Shown here: piece by piece, positions 10,554 to 22,568 of the stretch
Position numbering within the stretch: position 1 is the first letter of the stretch
Layout of the letters: each line of letters starts with the position of its first letter
Origin: Viola odorata
Lineage: Eukaryota > Streptophyta > Magnoliopsida > Malpighiales > Violaceae
Length of the DNA stretch: 64,000 nucleotides
Reading direction: 5' to 3'
Assembly (NCBI GenBank): GCA_963691705.1
Contig: OY829537.1
Location: forward strand, 19,282,078 to 19,346,077
Translations under genes and position numbers: made by a program
The notes under the pieces: model-generated
The model's input: only the letters and a program-made list of their open reading frames with translations
Told to the model about the DNA's origin: nothing
The model's database searches: none

Positions 10554-12594
10554 ATCATATAGAAATGAATTAAAATATCAATTCATAATCTTACCCTTTA
10601 TGCTAATAAAAAGGAAGTACTATCGAATTAGAAGTTGATTTGTAAGTGATTTTTCTTTTTTATTTGCGCTTGAGATGGTAAGTACCTGGGCTTCATTAAA
10701 ATGGGTTCCAACTTCCAAGTGCTTCGAGGATGGTCCATGTCTCCATCCCATTATAGGCATGATGATGAGGTAAGCATAAAGTGGAGCCATTAACTTCACA
10801 GGCATGCGTTGATCATCATGATGCATGCAACCAAACAAGTATAGTGAAAGGTTAATTTGGAACAACTATCCCAAAATATATTTTAGCACTTTTCTGGCTA
10901 TGGAAGCCATTACACTTGTAGTGAACCGACAATCAAGTAGCGATTTGCAATAAGTGTGTCGATTGACATCATTATTCATGGACCGTAAAATTGTACTTAA
11001 CTATCAAGATTCTGAGAAGCACAAACATTTCTTTTTGTTATGTTGTGGTTGTGTGAGACTCGTTTCCGACACCGATACTAGATGGATACCTACATGATAC
11101 GTGTTTAATTTATTGTCTCCCGTGTCTTGTTTTTTTATGTCATAATTTTAAACAATTATTAGTATCAAAGAGAAAATTAATAGAAATTATAGTTGGTAAA
11201 AGTATTTATAAAACTAAACTTAATTTGAAATTGACGTTTAAATTGAACTATACAGAGAGAGATATAGGTGAAACTCGTTCTTTTTTTATTGTTGCAAATG
11301 GTATATATATATATATATATATCATTGTGTCACTATCCGTGTCATATCCGGTGTCTATATCACGCTTCATAGATCAGGCAATTAGTGAATTAAAATGTAC
11401 ATCTCGGCTTACTCATAAGTTTTCACAGTTAGTGTTAGAATTATCTTTTTTATTTATTTTTATGATTATTATCTTACTTGCCTTACCATATGTAATTTAC
11501 TTAATTACTCCTTAATTAAATATCAATTCATGCTTAATATTTAAATAACTTTCTGCTAAAAAGAAAAGGAAAAGAGAAACACTTAATCAAATACTCGTCC
11601 ACAAGAAGCAAAAGGTTGAGCTCATGAAAGGGGTGATCACTGATGGAGACATACACTCAGATCTATGAAAGACAAATGGCAATCTTAAATGGGTAGACGT
11701 GGCTGCTCCTGTGCGGATCAAATCAAATGAACATTTTTTTCCTTTCACATGAGAGATTGAAGCTACAGCTTACCGACCAATATTGTGATTCTAGATTGAT
11801 TTGCAAATAAACTCAAAGCTAGTTTAGTGAGAGGGAATTCTTTGAAGAGCTCATTTGATGGTAAAAGAAAGAGAAAAAAAGTCTAAAGATTCGTCTTTCT
11901 GAGAACATAAACAGAAATGACGTTTCCATCACAATAAAAAAGATATAAGGCCGATCTTAGATGATGTTACTTGGATCAAGGCTTTATGCCATCCAATATG
12001 GTTAAGCATGACCAGAACGGGCCCATAAGTTATAACTAACGCCTTCATGCTGTCAATGAGAAAATGGCGCTGCTAACTATTGATGACCATCAAGCCCAGC
12101 CCATTAAGCAAACAAGGAGGGAAAAAAGATGACTAAGGCCCACCTTTCCGCCTTAAGCCCACATACTTTTCTTTTTCTATTTCGTGAACTCTTTTTTTTT
12201 CTCTACCAAGTAGAATGTGTAGCATTCAAATTTAAATTCTAACAACATCAGTACTAATGTTTTACGTATTAACAAATTCTAAATTAAGTGCATCACGTAA
12301 ATGAATGACACAATTCCATGAAAGGAGAGGAAGACATAACTTAAATACATATTAAATTAATCAATTTGCATTATTGAAAAAAAAAAAAATTTAAAGTCCT
12401 TAAAGTATAGGTACTAAAATTTAGTCCCTTACGTTCCCAAACTTAACACACATTGATCCTTCCTCTGTTAAGGATTTAACAGAAGCGTCAACTTTTTAAA
12501 ATATACTAACAGTACCCTAGCATAAAATAAATAGAGAATCGTTCTTTTTGTTTTCATTTGATAACATTCTTTCTATTTAGAAACAAAAAAAAAA
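10554..12594. other. Intergenic DNA with an (AT)n microsatellite
   Basis: No supportable gene. An (AT) run lies at about 11299-11322. Around 12390-12520 there is a block reading like the end of a common plant MITE (AAAATTTAGTCCCTTACGTT) without a visible partner. An 81-codon frame on the minus strand (10620-10865) has no recognised motif. Confidence 0.5.
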
Positions 12595-12967
12595 GGAGAA
12601 ATAGTTTTTACCACCCCTGAACTATCGTCGAAAATCAAAAACCTCCCCTGAACTTCATTTTTTGAAATTCACCCCCCTGGACTATTGTTTTTGGGCAAAA
12701 AGCCCTTCAATGCACATTTTTACAATTTTAAAAAAAATGTAAAAAATCTAAAAAAAATGTAAAAATTCACGAGAAAATATAATTAACCTAAAAATCAAGA
12801 AACATTGTAAAAAAATCCAAAAATTCACAAAAAAATTGATTTAATTATGGACAGAAGGAGTTTTTTGCCCGAAAACAATAGTCCAGGGGGATGAATTTCA
12901 AAAAATGAAATTCAGGGGAGGTTTTTGATTTTCGACGATAGTTCAGAGGTGGTAAAAACTATTTCCC
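12595..12967. mobile_element. Foldback MITE with ~115-bp terminal inverted repeats
   Basis: The left arm (12595-12710, starting GGAGAAATAGTTTTTACCAC) and the right arm (12852-12967), read in reverse complement, match over more than 100 bases with a few mismatches; both contain CTGAACTATCGTCGAAAATC-type sequence. The spacer is A-rich and itself partly repetitive (AAAAAAATGTAAAAA twice). The element is flanked on both sides by runs of about 10 A, which could be a 9-10-bp target duplication as in Mutator-like elements. Confidence 0.8.
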
Positions 12968-14504
12968 TAAAAAAAAAACACCTCTCTGTCTCCCAGCCTA
13001 TCTTCTTCCCCTTTAAACCCTAACCCAGAATCTTCCAAATGGGATTGAGGAGATAAATCCCGATTGCAGTGGAATTTAAATTCCCAAATCGTTTTAATCA
13101 GCTCTATTTGCAGGATTGAACTCTTCTAATTTTTTCTTACATACCCAACTGAAAATTTAGTGTATAATCGAAAAATAGAAGGGAAGGTTACATCCTATTT
13201 AAGTCACATTAATCAATAGATTAGTTTACAATATAATTAATTAGTTATTTAAGTATTTATTTTAATTATCAGTTAATTAGTATAAAATATTAATCTAGTT
13301 ATTATTGTTATGTGCCACATCTCAATTACTTATTAATTTAAATATACGACGTGGCATCACCAATAACCTTCAATACTTTCACAATGTATTAGTTTTACAT
13401 AATATATAGATTTCTTTTATTATCTTATTAAAGATGAATGGTAAACAAATATTCTTATGCCCGTGGGGCAATCATTTAGCATGATGGATGTTCGAGGATG
13501 ATAAATTAACAATAAAAATTTGAATTTGAGTTTTAACTCCGCCTATTAAGAAATGACATAGAAAATAAAAAAATTATACGATAAAAAATACCTTTTAATA
13601 ATTTTATATAATTTTGAGTTTTTTTTTGTTATGCTAGTTTTGAGACCTTAATAGTTGAACTTTGAAAGCAAAAAATATTTAGTATAAATTAAATTAATAT
13701 TTTTTAAAATACGATAGGTAACATTCTATAATATTTAGAATAATTGTCAAAAAAGAAAAGAATACTTTGAATAAAAGAAATTTAAAACTTATAACAATTT
13801 TTCATCCAACCGTTTTACTTGACTACGATGGTTTTTGTTTTATGTTTTATTTCAAAATTTAAATGACTATAATTTTTCGTGCAGTCGTTGGATCTAGTTC
13901 AAATTTAATGCACATTCATGACAAACTTGAGAAAGTATCAATTGTTGGGATTGAGCAAATTATTTCTGTATGACCTACGTTATAAAAATTTCAAGCACTA
14001 ATTAATTGAACTATAACTTTATATGGTTTTTTAGGTAAAGATATTTTTTCTTGCTATATAACACTAATTATCAAAAAATAAGTTATAACCAACTTGTAGT
14101 TGAAGTGAGTAGTTTGATATCCTTAAGTAAGTGGTCATATGGGCAAAAGATGATTTAATCATAAGGTTTTTCTTTTTTGACAATTTAGTCACGGAGGTTC
14201 CCTTTGCATGATTTGATCACTCAAGTATTTTCTATTAGACAATTTACTTATTTAATCCACTAGTTTTTGCAAAATTCAATGAATTTCTCGATATGTCAAG
14301 TTTTTTTACGTGGAATAATATCAATAAATGATTATTTAATAAAGATATTTTGCGGTTTTTCTTCTTTTTTCAACAGTGCCACCGCCAAATATCGCGTTAT
14401 TTGCTACTTAATTGACAAAGTGACCAATTTCGTAAAAGTAGAAGGAGAAATTGGTTAATTAAAATAATAAAGTAGATAAATTAGAATAAACAAGAAATGT
14501 ACTA
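12968..14504. other. Intergenic DNA, nothing recognised
   Basis: Mostly A/T-rich. 12990-13090 has a C/T-rich, UTR-like look with TTTAAACCCTAACCC, but no open frame or splice structure follows. 14130-14260 has words typical of decayed transposons (AATTTAGTCACGGAGG). No gene is supported. Confidence 0.5.
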
Positions 14505-15036
14505 CAGTTAAACCTCGATAAATGAATGTCCGATAAACGAATAACCTCGCCAAATGAATAATTTTCTCCAGTCCCGACTTGGGCAAATGGGCTAAATGAA
14601 TAACCTCGCTAAATGCATTAACGAATAATTTTTTTTGAATCCTTAAAGACCCCATGTAAATATAAATGAATAATCATTAAAATTCATAAGATATATATAG
14701 TAGTTTGTAGGTAGGTTAGGTACATTGTCTTAGTCTCTAAGTATTCCATACATAGAATATTATTATTAGTACATGTTGCATGTATTTAGACTCTAAGTAT
14801 TCCATACATAGAATCTTATAAGTACATGATGCATGTACATAGTCTATATACGTATTTGTACATTAAATGTAAAATAAATAATCATACGAAAAAATAAAAA
14901 TGTAAAAATACTATCTAAAATAAAAATTCATTTATCGATAAATGAATAATATATTCATTTATCGATAAGTAAATAAACTCACTAAACGAATATTTTTTGC
15001 TGATCCCAAGAGCATTCATTTATCGAGGTTTAACTG
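14505..15036. mobile_element. Emigrant/pogo-like DNA element, 532 bp
   Basis: The terminal inverted repeats CAGTTAAACCTCGATAAATG (left) and its complement at the right end (ATTTATCGAGGTTTAACTG) match over about 23 bp and are flanked by TA on both sides (14503-14504 and 15037-15038). This resembles the CAGTAAAACCTCTATAAATT ends of the Arabidopsis Emigrant family. Internal copies of ATTCATTTATCGATAA and of a 20-bp TCCATACATAGAAT word add repeats. There is no transposase, so it is non-autonomous. Confidence 0.75.
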
Positions 15037-15239
15037 TAACGTTAACTATAAACATAAAATTTGTTAAAAGTGACTTTTTTATTAGTGTAAAACAATAAAA
15101 AAAAATTCATTTAATCCAATGGGGAGATTAAAGAAATTACATTGTTCCCAAAAGGACCGAGAACCCTAAGGGCCTCAACCCTAAAGAAAGATTACACTAC
15201 TTAAAGTAATAACTTATAACTATCAAATTATTTGCTCTC

Positions 15240-15297
15240 TCTCTCCATCAAAACCCTAAACCACCCAAAAACAAAATCAGAACCCTTCGCTGAATCA
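15240..15297 (+). promoter_or_regulatory. Probable 5' leader with telo-box
   Basis: AAACCCTAA (telo-box) at about 15251-15259 follows a CTCTCTCT run, and an ATG lies 40 bases downstream. Telo-boxes are frequent near starts of plant housekeeping genes. No TATA box was placed with confidence. Confidence 0.4.
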
Positions 15298-17403
15298 ATG
15301 GCGCTCTGCACTGCATCCCGAACCTCAGATGATCAGATCAACAACGATTTCTTCATGAATATTGAAAGCAATGAGACCCCAAAGTACTTCCCGTGGTTTG
15401 TACCATGCTATTCTTCCTCTGTTCTTTTCAGTCTGTTGATCCAGTAGCTTTCGATTTTCCTCTTCCAACGAATAAAGGCACTTCCTTTAATTTGTTAGGG
15501 TTTAGATTAATGGTCTTTCAGGTTGTTGTTGTTGTTGTTGTTTATTGTTGATGTTGTATCCGTCTCTTTGCGTGGGTGATGTTAATCTGGGAAACCCTAA
15601 TTCGGTCGTACATACCTCAAAATTTTCAATTCAATACTTGTCTCTGTTTCTGATGTTCATTCCAAGGTGGAAAACCGTAATTCTGTCTGACATGTTTCTT
15701 TAGTTTCTATTCAATCCCGATCCTTGTAGGTTTTACTTTTATATTTTAAAAAACGATTGTTTACTTTATTAATAACTTATTTACTTATTCCTTTTCAATG
15801 AACAGGCAAGGGAGTCCGTAGAACAAGAAGAAGCTCGCCTTTCTCACCTTTCCATTGGAGATAATGCATACGGTGGCCGTCAGTGTGATTCGGTATACTT
15901 GTCAAATTTCCATTTAATCCTGATCTTGAGATTTTGATACCCTTTATTGGCAATTAATTGGTTTTTTCTTTATTAATGATTTATTTAAATAAAGTCTGGA
16001 GTCACCTTGATTTGGTATTCACCCTATCTTTCTGTTGGAGATAATGGTGATGGTGATCATCGACATGATTTGGTATTCACCCTATACTTGTCCCTCATAG
16101 TAGATTTCTATGTTTCATGAGATAAATAAATTGGTTGTGTGAAAATATTGCATGCTTTTAGTTTCCCCCAGGGATATGCTTGTTTCAGATGTCGAAACTT
16201 AATTCCTTCTGGTTGAATTCGTTGATCAACTAGTTTTATCTTTTAATCCCTTTGTGTTTCCCGTTTCTTTGATTGATTTTGGGTTCTTCCATATTTGAAT
16301 TTGACAGGATTTAAAAAATAACGACAATTAATTTATTTAAGGAAAAAATATGTATGTAATAGAAATCATCAATTCAAGAGCGATTTTCCGCAGAACTCAA
16401 TTTCAGCTAGCTGGCTAGTATGTATGTATGTATGTAATAAAAATATGTATGTGTCACATTGCTAAATAGGTTTGGAGTTTGGTGGTACCTATGCCTTTTT
16501 CTTGCTTGCTGGCCATCTTTTTCAGCTTTTAGACCACAAATCTTCTATTCCGCTTCTTTAATTTGAGAATCGCCAACACTCTGCCTCTCCCTATGCTTTG
16601 TTGACTCTTTTTCCGCTACAATGTCTTGTCCTAGGCCTAAGATTAGCCTTCTTACTTAGAGGATGAAAACTTTGGCTAGTGGAGGGCAAGAAGTGAGAGA
16701 CTTACAAAAATGTGTAGCAAACAAATCAAAGCCATCTGTTTGATTCTTCTGTCTTTTGAATTCAAGCTCCAAACTGAAAGAAATGGCGCATGTATTGAAA
16801 ATTGCTGTCGTAGGCTTTCAGCTATTTTACGAGGCGACTGTTCCGCGGAAAATAAGTGGGCTGGGTTTTGTCAAATATTGGCTGAACTCAATTTCAAGTT
16901 ACACAGTCTTTAATTGTGATTTACACAGTCTTTAATTTGAAATATGTTCTTAAATGAAAAGTAATACCAGTGGACCAATGTGTGGGGTATATGGGTGTTA
17001 TTTGTCTAGTTCTTAAATGCTAGTATGAAGCTCTGAAATTTATTGCCTAAATAGGAAATTGAATTTTATTTAAAAATTATAAATTAATGGACCACTTGGC
17101 GGCTGAAAGGGAAAGGTTATGCTTGGCATGGTAGAAAATAGTAGGAAATAGGAAAAGAGTAAACTGGATGTGAACAGAGTGAAGAGGAAGTGCTTGTTTT
17201 AATGGTTCTATTAGATAATAGTGATTGAATGCATTCATGCTGATTTTTATGTGTTCAATCCAGCTTATTTCGATGCTTATTGCTGCTGCTAGTGATGTTC
17301 TTCTCTCCTTTTTTTTTTTTTGTAGATCATTGATTCAGGAACCAAATTGAGGAAGGGAATGAAAAGCCATCGTTTGATGCTTGATTTGGTGGAGAGTGAA
17401 TAG
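15298..17403 (+). CDS. Small three-exon gene, function unknown (88 aa)
   Basis: Exons 15298-15399, 15806-15892 and 17326-17403 are each whole multiples of three (34, 29, 25 codons plus stop), bounded by GT and AG, and join in phase 0. The start context CAATGGCG is good for a plant. The joined protein is acidic and hydrophilic, starting MALCTASRTSDDQ, with PKYFPWF at the first junction, ARESVEQEEARLSHLSIGD in exon 2 and IIDSGTKLRKGMKSHRL in exon 3. No signal peptide, membrane segment or known domain was seen, and I do not recognise the family. Introns contain a (GTT)n run near 15522-15546 and a (TATG)n run near 16419-16433. The 3' exon could belong to a longer ancestral gene now cut off by the repeat-like DNA that follows. 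Transcript evidence would be needed to accept it. Confidence 0.45.
16021..16090 (+). repeat. Partial duplicate of exon 2 inside intron 2
   Basis: TCTGTTGGAGATAATGGTGA and the following GATCATCGACATGATTTGGT resemble the end of exon 2 (TCCATTGGAGATAATGCATA, then CGTCAGTGTGATTCGGTATA). The short duplicated piece has no acceptor in frame and probably is not used. Confidence 0.5.
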
Positions 17404-18619
17404 AGCAGCCAATTCGTTTTCCTGAGCCAAAAGCAATGTCGCATGGGCTGCTGTTTTATGAAGAGATGGGCTTGGGCCCATTAGAGAGGGACATGCTTGG
17501 TGCCGCTGCTTCCTGCAGCCAACCATTTTGAAAGATATTAAGTCTAAGTCCTTAATTAGGATAATGAAACAATTTAAATTAGTTTAATCCTATTTTGTAG
17601 GATTATAGTTGGAATAGGATTTTTGTTAAAACCTTGTTGGACAGAAGAGGTTAGGGCTCTTCTTCCTGTACGCCTATTTTGCTACTGTTTTCGGATTGGA
17701 TTTTATTCCATACTTTTACTTTTCTTCTTCCTTTCTTGATTTAATTAATTCATGCATATTATTTGTTTGATTTGATTACGTCGTGTTCTACCTAATTTAT
17801 TTAATTCTTAGTAAAGACTATTTGAGCATGATTCTTCTCTTGTGAGATCAAATCTGTGCTTATTAAATTCCAATTTTTATATTTCTACTCTTTTTGATTT
17901 ACGGTCAAAACTATTTGTGTTTGTTTTAAACCTGATCAATTTAGAATTAAGCATGTTTAGTTACAGTCTTTCTTGGTAATTTTGAAGTCCATATTATCAT
18001 GAATCTAAAGGCAACTAATTGATTTGCGAGTTGATTAGAAAAAGAGTAGAATCTTACTTATAGGAGTAGAATCTTAGGTTTGTGAAAAGTCTCTCCCTGT
18101 GTGTTCGTCAATCACTTAATTAAATTCTATAGAGTGTCTTTTAGAATTGTTAGGGCGATTAGGAATTTCCAATAGAGAGTCTCTTTGTTAATTTTGAATA
18201 GGAGGAGGGCAGGAAATCTAGAGTGTCTCTGATTTCTATAGCCTTTCTATAAAAATTGGTTTTGAAAATACTTGCGTCGATGATCAATTGAATGAATCGT
18301 GGTTTGATTAGTGTCTTTACCAGGAATTGCTTGTCGCTTGAGTTTAATCAATCTTCATCTGTTTACTATCTTGTTTCTTTTATTTGTTTAATTAATTGCA
18401 ATACAGACAACCTCTTTATTGGTATTTACCACTGTTACGAATTATGGTCATTGAACATGAATTGATTTAGTCGTGAAATCTCTGTGGAACGATCTCTTTT
18501 TACCACTTGCTACAGTTTAATTTATATTTGTGCATGGTGAATCGTACTATTTATTTTTGTTGGTTTCGGCAACCATCAAATAGTAAGTCATGAGAGTGTA
18601 AATTTAAGAGAAAGGGGAA
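17404..18619. other. Intergenic, possibly decayed retrotransposon sequence
   Basis: The style of this AT-rich stretch (AGTTGGAATAGGATTTTTGT near 17608, CTCTGTGGAACGATCTC near 18479) is reminiscent of LTR/leader regions of plant retrotransposons. I could not find paired LTRs, a primer site or coding sequence, so this stays a suspicion. Confidence 0.3.
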
Positions 18620-20617
18620 TAGAAGCAAGCAGGGGTGAAACTTTAGCAAGTGGTACACATACAATAGCACACCAATATGGAAAATAAAAGGATATCACCA
18701 TTGGGTTGTGATAATTTTTTTTTCCTTCAAGTGGTTCTATATCAATTGCCTTTACTTATTGGTCATTAAGTTATTACACTATTGGTTCGGACTGCATTAT
18801 TGTCAATGGAGAAAACAATTTTAGATAGAATTTTACCAATAAAAATAATATATGTTATGTTCTTTTATTATGATATATAGATTTCTTCCTTTCCATGTTT
18901 ATTTATATTTTTTTCAACGCAAGGATTTGACTTATGTTGCCATATTCTTTTCCATATAAATAACCTATTTCTGTCAATGCAACTTTTCTTATACGCAGGT
19001 ACTAACTAAACACACATATGTTGTGACTGTTGATTTTGCCCTATTTATCTTTGCTTGACAGTCTTAGTGCCTTTGAAATAAGGCACCTTGTCATGTCATG
19101 GAGTGGTTCACTACCATGTCAACTTTACAATATTTATTATCTTTCATTGGTAGAACATATATACATGCACTCATTTTAAGTTTCTCAATATTACTTATTT
19201 GATGGTTCTTGTGCTTCCTTCTAGACCATTTTTTAGGGAGAGTTGATGGAGAAATTGATGGCTTGACATATAGAGGGAAAGAAAAATTAATATTTACATT
19301 TTCTGCTATAGATATGTTGTTCTACAATTTTAATAAGGAGAAGTCACTGGAAAAATTTGATTCTAGAGTTGAAGAAGCAGATGTGTTAATAGCAATCCTC
19401 GATTTAGGAATATGGCATGAATCCCCTGTTTTTTGTAGCATGGAAGAATATGAGAGAAATATAAAGTTTCAATTTCTCTACGCCTGGGATGGTTTCTAAT
19501 ATGTTTTAAAGACAGTTTTTTGATAAAAAAATTCTTCATAAAAACCAATGTCTGGATTTGATTTCAAGCTGAAAATGACATTTTTAAGTAATAAGAGTAA
19601 ATGTATTGCATATGAATTCCAAACTACATTGTTTGATTGATTGATTTTCATAAACATAACATACAAATTGTTTCACATTGCAGGAAAATTATTGATGTTA
19701 AATCTTGTTTTCCCTATTATGATAGAATGAAAGATTATAAAAATTCCAGAGCTATCACTGGACATGGAAGTGGTTGTGAAGCAATCTTTGCTGTAAATAG
19801 GAATGAAAACGTTAAGATTTGGTTCAACTTTAGCACGGTTGAAGGAATCACTAGGAATCCTAAATTGGTTGTTTTCAAATGTTAATGACAAATTTCAGAT
19901 GATATAAATATTGCTAATTATGAATTCATCGTTGAAGCATTCAAGACCATCTTAGCGCGAGAAGTGGATGTTGTATTGATTTCTTTGTCAAAAACTAAAT
20001 ATGATGATCTTCCATCCGATGCAGTTGCTGATGGCTCATTGTTAGCGTGGGTGTTGCTGGAAATGGAGGACTACATATCAAATAGTACCTAGTTAGGGCT
20101 TGCAACCAAAACTTGTCCTATGTAGTGGATCTGACTTTAAAAATTGAGGTAAAATTATTAGATCTTTGTCCTACTATAATTTTGTAGATTAAATTTGTTT
20201 TTTCTATTTTGATAAAAAAATATTCTGGCAAGTTATTTGTATCAATTACATGAAGATTTGGAAAATCTGAATAGTACATAAAAGAAACGTATTTCCTTTG
20301 TCATAATTAAGAAATAATAGTGAATTTTAATTTGTCTTACCATTTTGGAAAGTTAAACATATGTTTGTCCTTTTTCTTTCATTCCTTTTCTTTTAATTGA
20401 AACCATTTCTTAATTGCATAACACTCCAAAGAGATAAAAGACAAGTTTGGGTTTTGTCCAAATTTTTCGGATATTAAAGGATTGTGCATGTGTTTTGATT
20501 AGAGCAACCAATGGCATGCCAAAGGACGCCTATGCTGGTGACATAGGTCAAATTCCACTGGCTATTGTTGATGCTGAAGATGACCAAAATATCTCAGTTT
20601 ATCTTCCATCATATAAG
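18620..20617 (+). pseudogene. Subtilase (S8 family) pseudogene, copy 1
   Basis: Recognisable pieces in gene order on +: catalytic Asp region (about 19360-19440) with AILDLGIWHESPVFC, matching the subtilase V-I-D-T-G-I-W-P-E-S motif; catalytic His region (19682-19885) with KIIDVKSC and AITGHGSGCEAIF; a block with IVEAFKTILAREVDVVLIS (about 19925-19990); the oxyanion-side YISN-type remnant at about 20070, with stops; and a PA-domain exon (20498-20617), ATNGMPKDAYAGD and PLAIVDAEDDQNIS, ending at a splice donor. The Asp and His are kept. The inhibitor pro-domain and the catalytic Ser region (GTSM) are absent. Stops (for example 19497) and missing parts rule out a working protease. The upstream 18620-19200 is shared with the two reverse copies at 53811-57976. 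Confidence 0.8.
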
Positions 20618-20704
20618 TAAGTTTGTTCTTCCACCAATGGGTATAAATAAGATACAGGTTGAAACTAATAATAGTAAAAAGAAACATATTGATATTCGTT
20701 GATA

Positions 20705-21262
20705 TTAATGTATTATACAGGCATGGCCAACTGTCTCAATCTCGAGCATGAGGAAGGCCATTGATAACATAAAATAACCCATTGTTGCTGAATTTTCTTC
20801 AACCTGACAACCTGATAAGGAATTCGAAAAGTTCGATAGGCATACCGGCAAATTAGGTAGGTTCCAAACTCCATTAGCCCAAACCCAGTGCAAGTGCAAC
20901 TCTTGGGCATCAAAGTCAATAACATCACAAAGAATTTCAAAGTAGATTATGTATCTACTACCTGGAAGAAGAATCTTCACTACACCAGTCCACCATCCAG
21001 CTTTATACTTAGCGTCAACAATATCGTTCTCTTTGAAAACCCCATTAGCTGAGTAGTCACTAGGAGGCAGAGGCCGTATGATAGTAGGATCAACTTCTTC
21101 CCTCAAAAGCAAGCCATCATCAGCATAAAGGGTCCTGAACTCAACAACAGCTTTTTTCCTCCTCTTGGAAGAAGATTTTGACAAGTACTTTATGATGGAG
21201 GCGGAGTACCAGACGCCTTTATCTCTGTTTACTTCTACCGATTGACCTTCGGTGTAATCCAT
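20705..21262 (-). CDS. Agenet/Tudor-like protein, array copy 1
   Basis: 185 codons. Two Agenet (plant Tudor-like) domains are visible: residues about 6-67 (GQSVEVNRDKGVWYSASI ... VVEFRTLYADD ... IRPLPP) and about 76-135 (FKENDIVDAKYKAGWW, GVVKILLPGSRYIIYFEI, then DFDAQELHLHWVWANGVW). Agenet proteins, including the DUF724 group, are mostly nuclear and bind nucleic acid or modified histone tails; no target can be inferred. Family members are usually longer, so this is a short or truncated form. The last 40 residues (from about GCQVEENSATMG) do not look like Agenet. I chose the ATG at 21262 because it is the one shared by all copies, although here the frame is open further upstream through a proline run. 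The leader is strikingly C/T-rich. Copy-specific changes: Gly6, Asp14, Gly16, Thr in GWWTGV. Confidence 0.65.
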   Translation of the reverse strand: MDYTEGQSVEVNRDKGVWYSASIIKYLSKSSSKRRKKAVVEFRTLYADDGLLLREEVDPTIIRPLPPSDYSANGVFKENDIVDAKYKAGWWTGVVKILLPGSRYIIYFEILCDVIDFDAQELHLHWVWANGVWNLPNLPVCLSNFSNSLSGCQVEENSATMGYFMLSMAFLMLEIETVGHACIIH

Positions 21263-22010
21263 CTTGTTTCTAAGGGGGATGGGAGGGGGAGGGGGAGGGG
21301 GAAGGGGGAGGAAGGAGGGCCTTAAATTGCTTTTAAGAAATTTAATAAAATTTACTAGAGAAAAAGCTAGCAAAGACTACATATCAAATAGTACCTAGTT
21401 GGGGCTTGCAACCAAAACTTGTCCTACTTAGTGGATCTGACTTTAAAAATTGAGGTAAAATTATTAGATCTTTGTCCTACTATAATTTTGCAGATTAAAT
21501 TTGCTTTTTCTATTTTGATAAAAAAATATTCTGGCAAATTATTTGTATCAATTACATGAAGATTTGGAAAATCTGAATAGTACATAAAAGAAACGTATTT
21601 CTTTTGTCATAATTAAGAAATAATAGTGAATTTTAATTTGTCCTACCATTTTGGAAAGTTAAACATATGTTTGTCCTTTTTCTTTCATTCCGTTTCTTTT
21701 AATTGAAACCATTTCTTAATTGCATAACACTCCAACGAGATAAAAGACAAGTTTGGGTTTTGTCCAAATTTTTCGGATGTTAAAGGATTGTGCATGTGTT
21801 TTCATTAGAGCAACCAGTGGCATGCCAAAGGACGCCTATGCTGGTGACATGGGTCAAATTCCACTGGCTATAGTTGATGCTGAAGATGACCAAAATATCT
21901 CAGATTATCTTGCATCATATAAGTAACTTTGTTCTTCCACCAATGGGTATAAATAAGATACAGGTTGAAACTAATAATAGTAAAAAGAAACATATTGATA
22001 TTCATTGATA

Positions 22011-22568
22011 TTAATGTATTATACAGGCATGGCCAACTGTCTCAATCTCGAGCATGAGGAAGGCCATTGATAACATAAAATAACCCATTGTTGCTGAATT
22101 TTCTTCAACCTGACCACCTGATAAGGAATTCAAAAAGTTAGATGGGCATACCGACAAATTAGGTGGGTTCCAAACTCCATTAGCCCAAACCCAGTGCAAG
22201 CGCAACTCTTGGGCATCAAAGTCAATAACATCACAAAGTATTTCAAAGTAGATTATGTATCTACTACCTGGAAGAAGAATCTTCACTACACCAGCCCACC
22301 ATCCAGCTTTATACTTATCGTCAACAATATCGTTCTCTTTGAAAACCCCATTAGCTGAGTAGTCACTAGGAGGCAGAGGCCGTATGATAGTAGGATCAAC
22401 TTCTTCCCTCAAAAGTAAGCCATCATCAGCATAAAGGGTCCTGAACTCAACAACAACCTTTTTCCTCCTCTTGGAAGAAGATTTTGACAGGTACTTTATG
22501 ATGGAGGCGGAGTACCAGACGCTTTTCTCTCTGTTTACTTCTACCGATTGACTTTCAGTGTAATCCAT
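22011..22568 (-). CDS. Agenet/Tudor-like protein, array copy 2
   Basis: An intact 185-codon frame with both Agenet domains. It differs from copy 1 by Ser6, Glu14, Ser16, KKVVVEF, VDDKYK and the tail SVCPSNFLNS. The C/T-rich leader is about 30 bp shorter than in most units. It shares with units 1 and 7 a 13-base stretch in the flank (AGTACATAAAAGAAACG near 21580) that other units have lost. Confidence 0.65.
   Translation of the reverse strand: MDYTESQSVEVNREKSVWYSASIIKYLSKSSSKRRKKVVVEFRTLYADDGLLLREEVDPTIIRPLPPSDYSANGVFKENDIVDDKYKAGWWAGVVKILLPGSRYIIYFEILCDVIDFDAQELRLHWVWANGVWNPPNLSVCPSNFLNSLSGGQVEENSATMGYFMLSMAFLMLEIETVGHACIIH

Noticed and set aside
10620..10865. 81-codon minus frame
   Set aside because: No known motif, no splice structure, in AT-rich repeat-dense DNA.
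20713..20940. 71-75-codon second frame overlapping each Agenet ORF (MLLTLMPKSC...)
   Set aside because: A shadow frame on the same strand; it repeats because the unit repeats and shows no domain.
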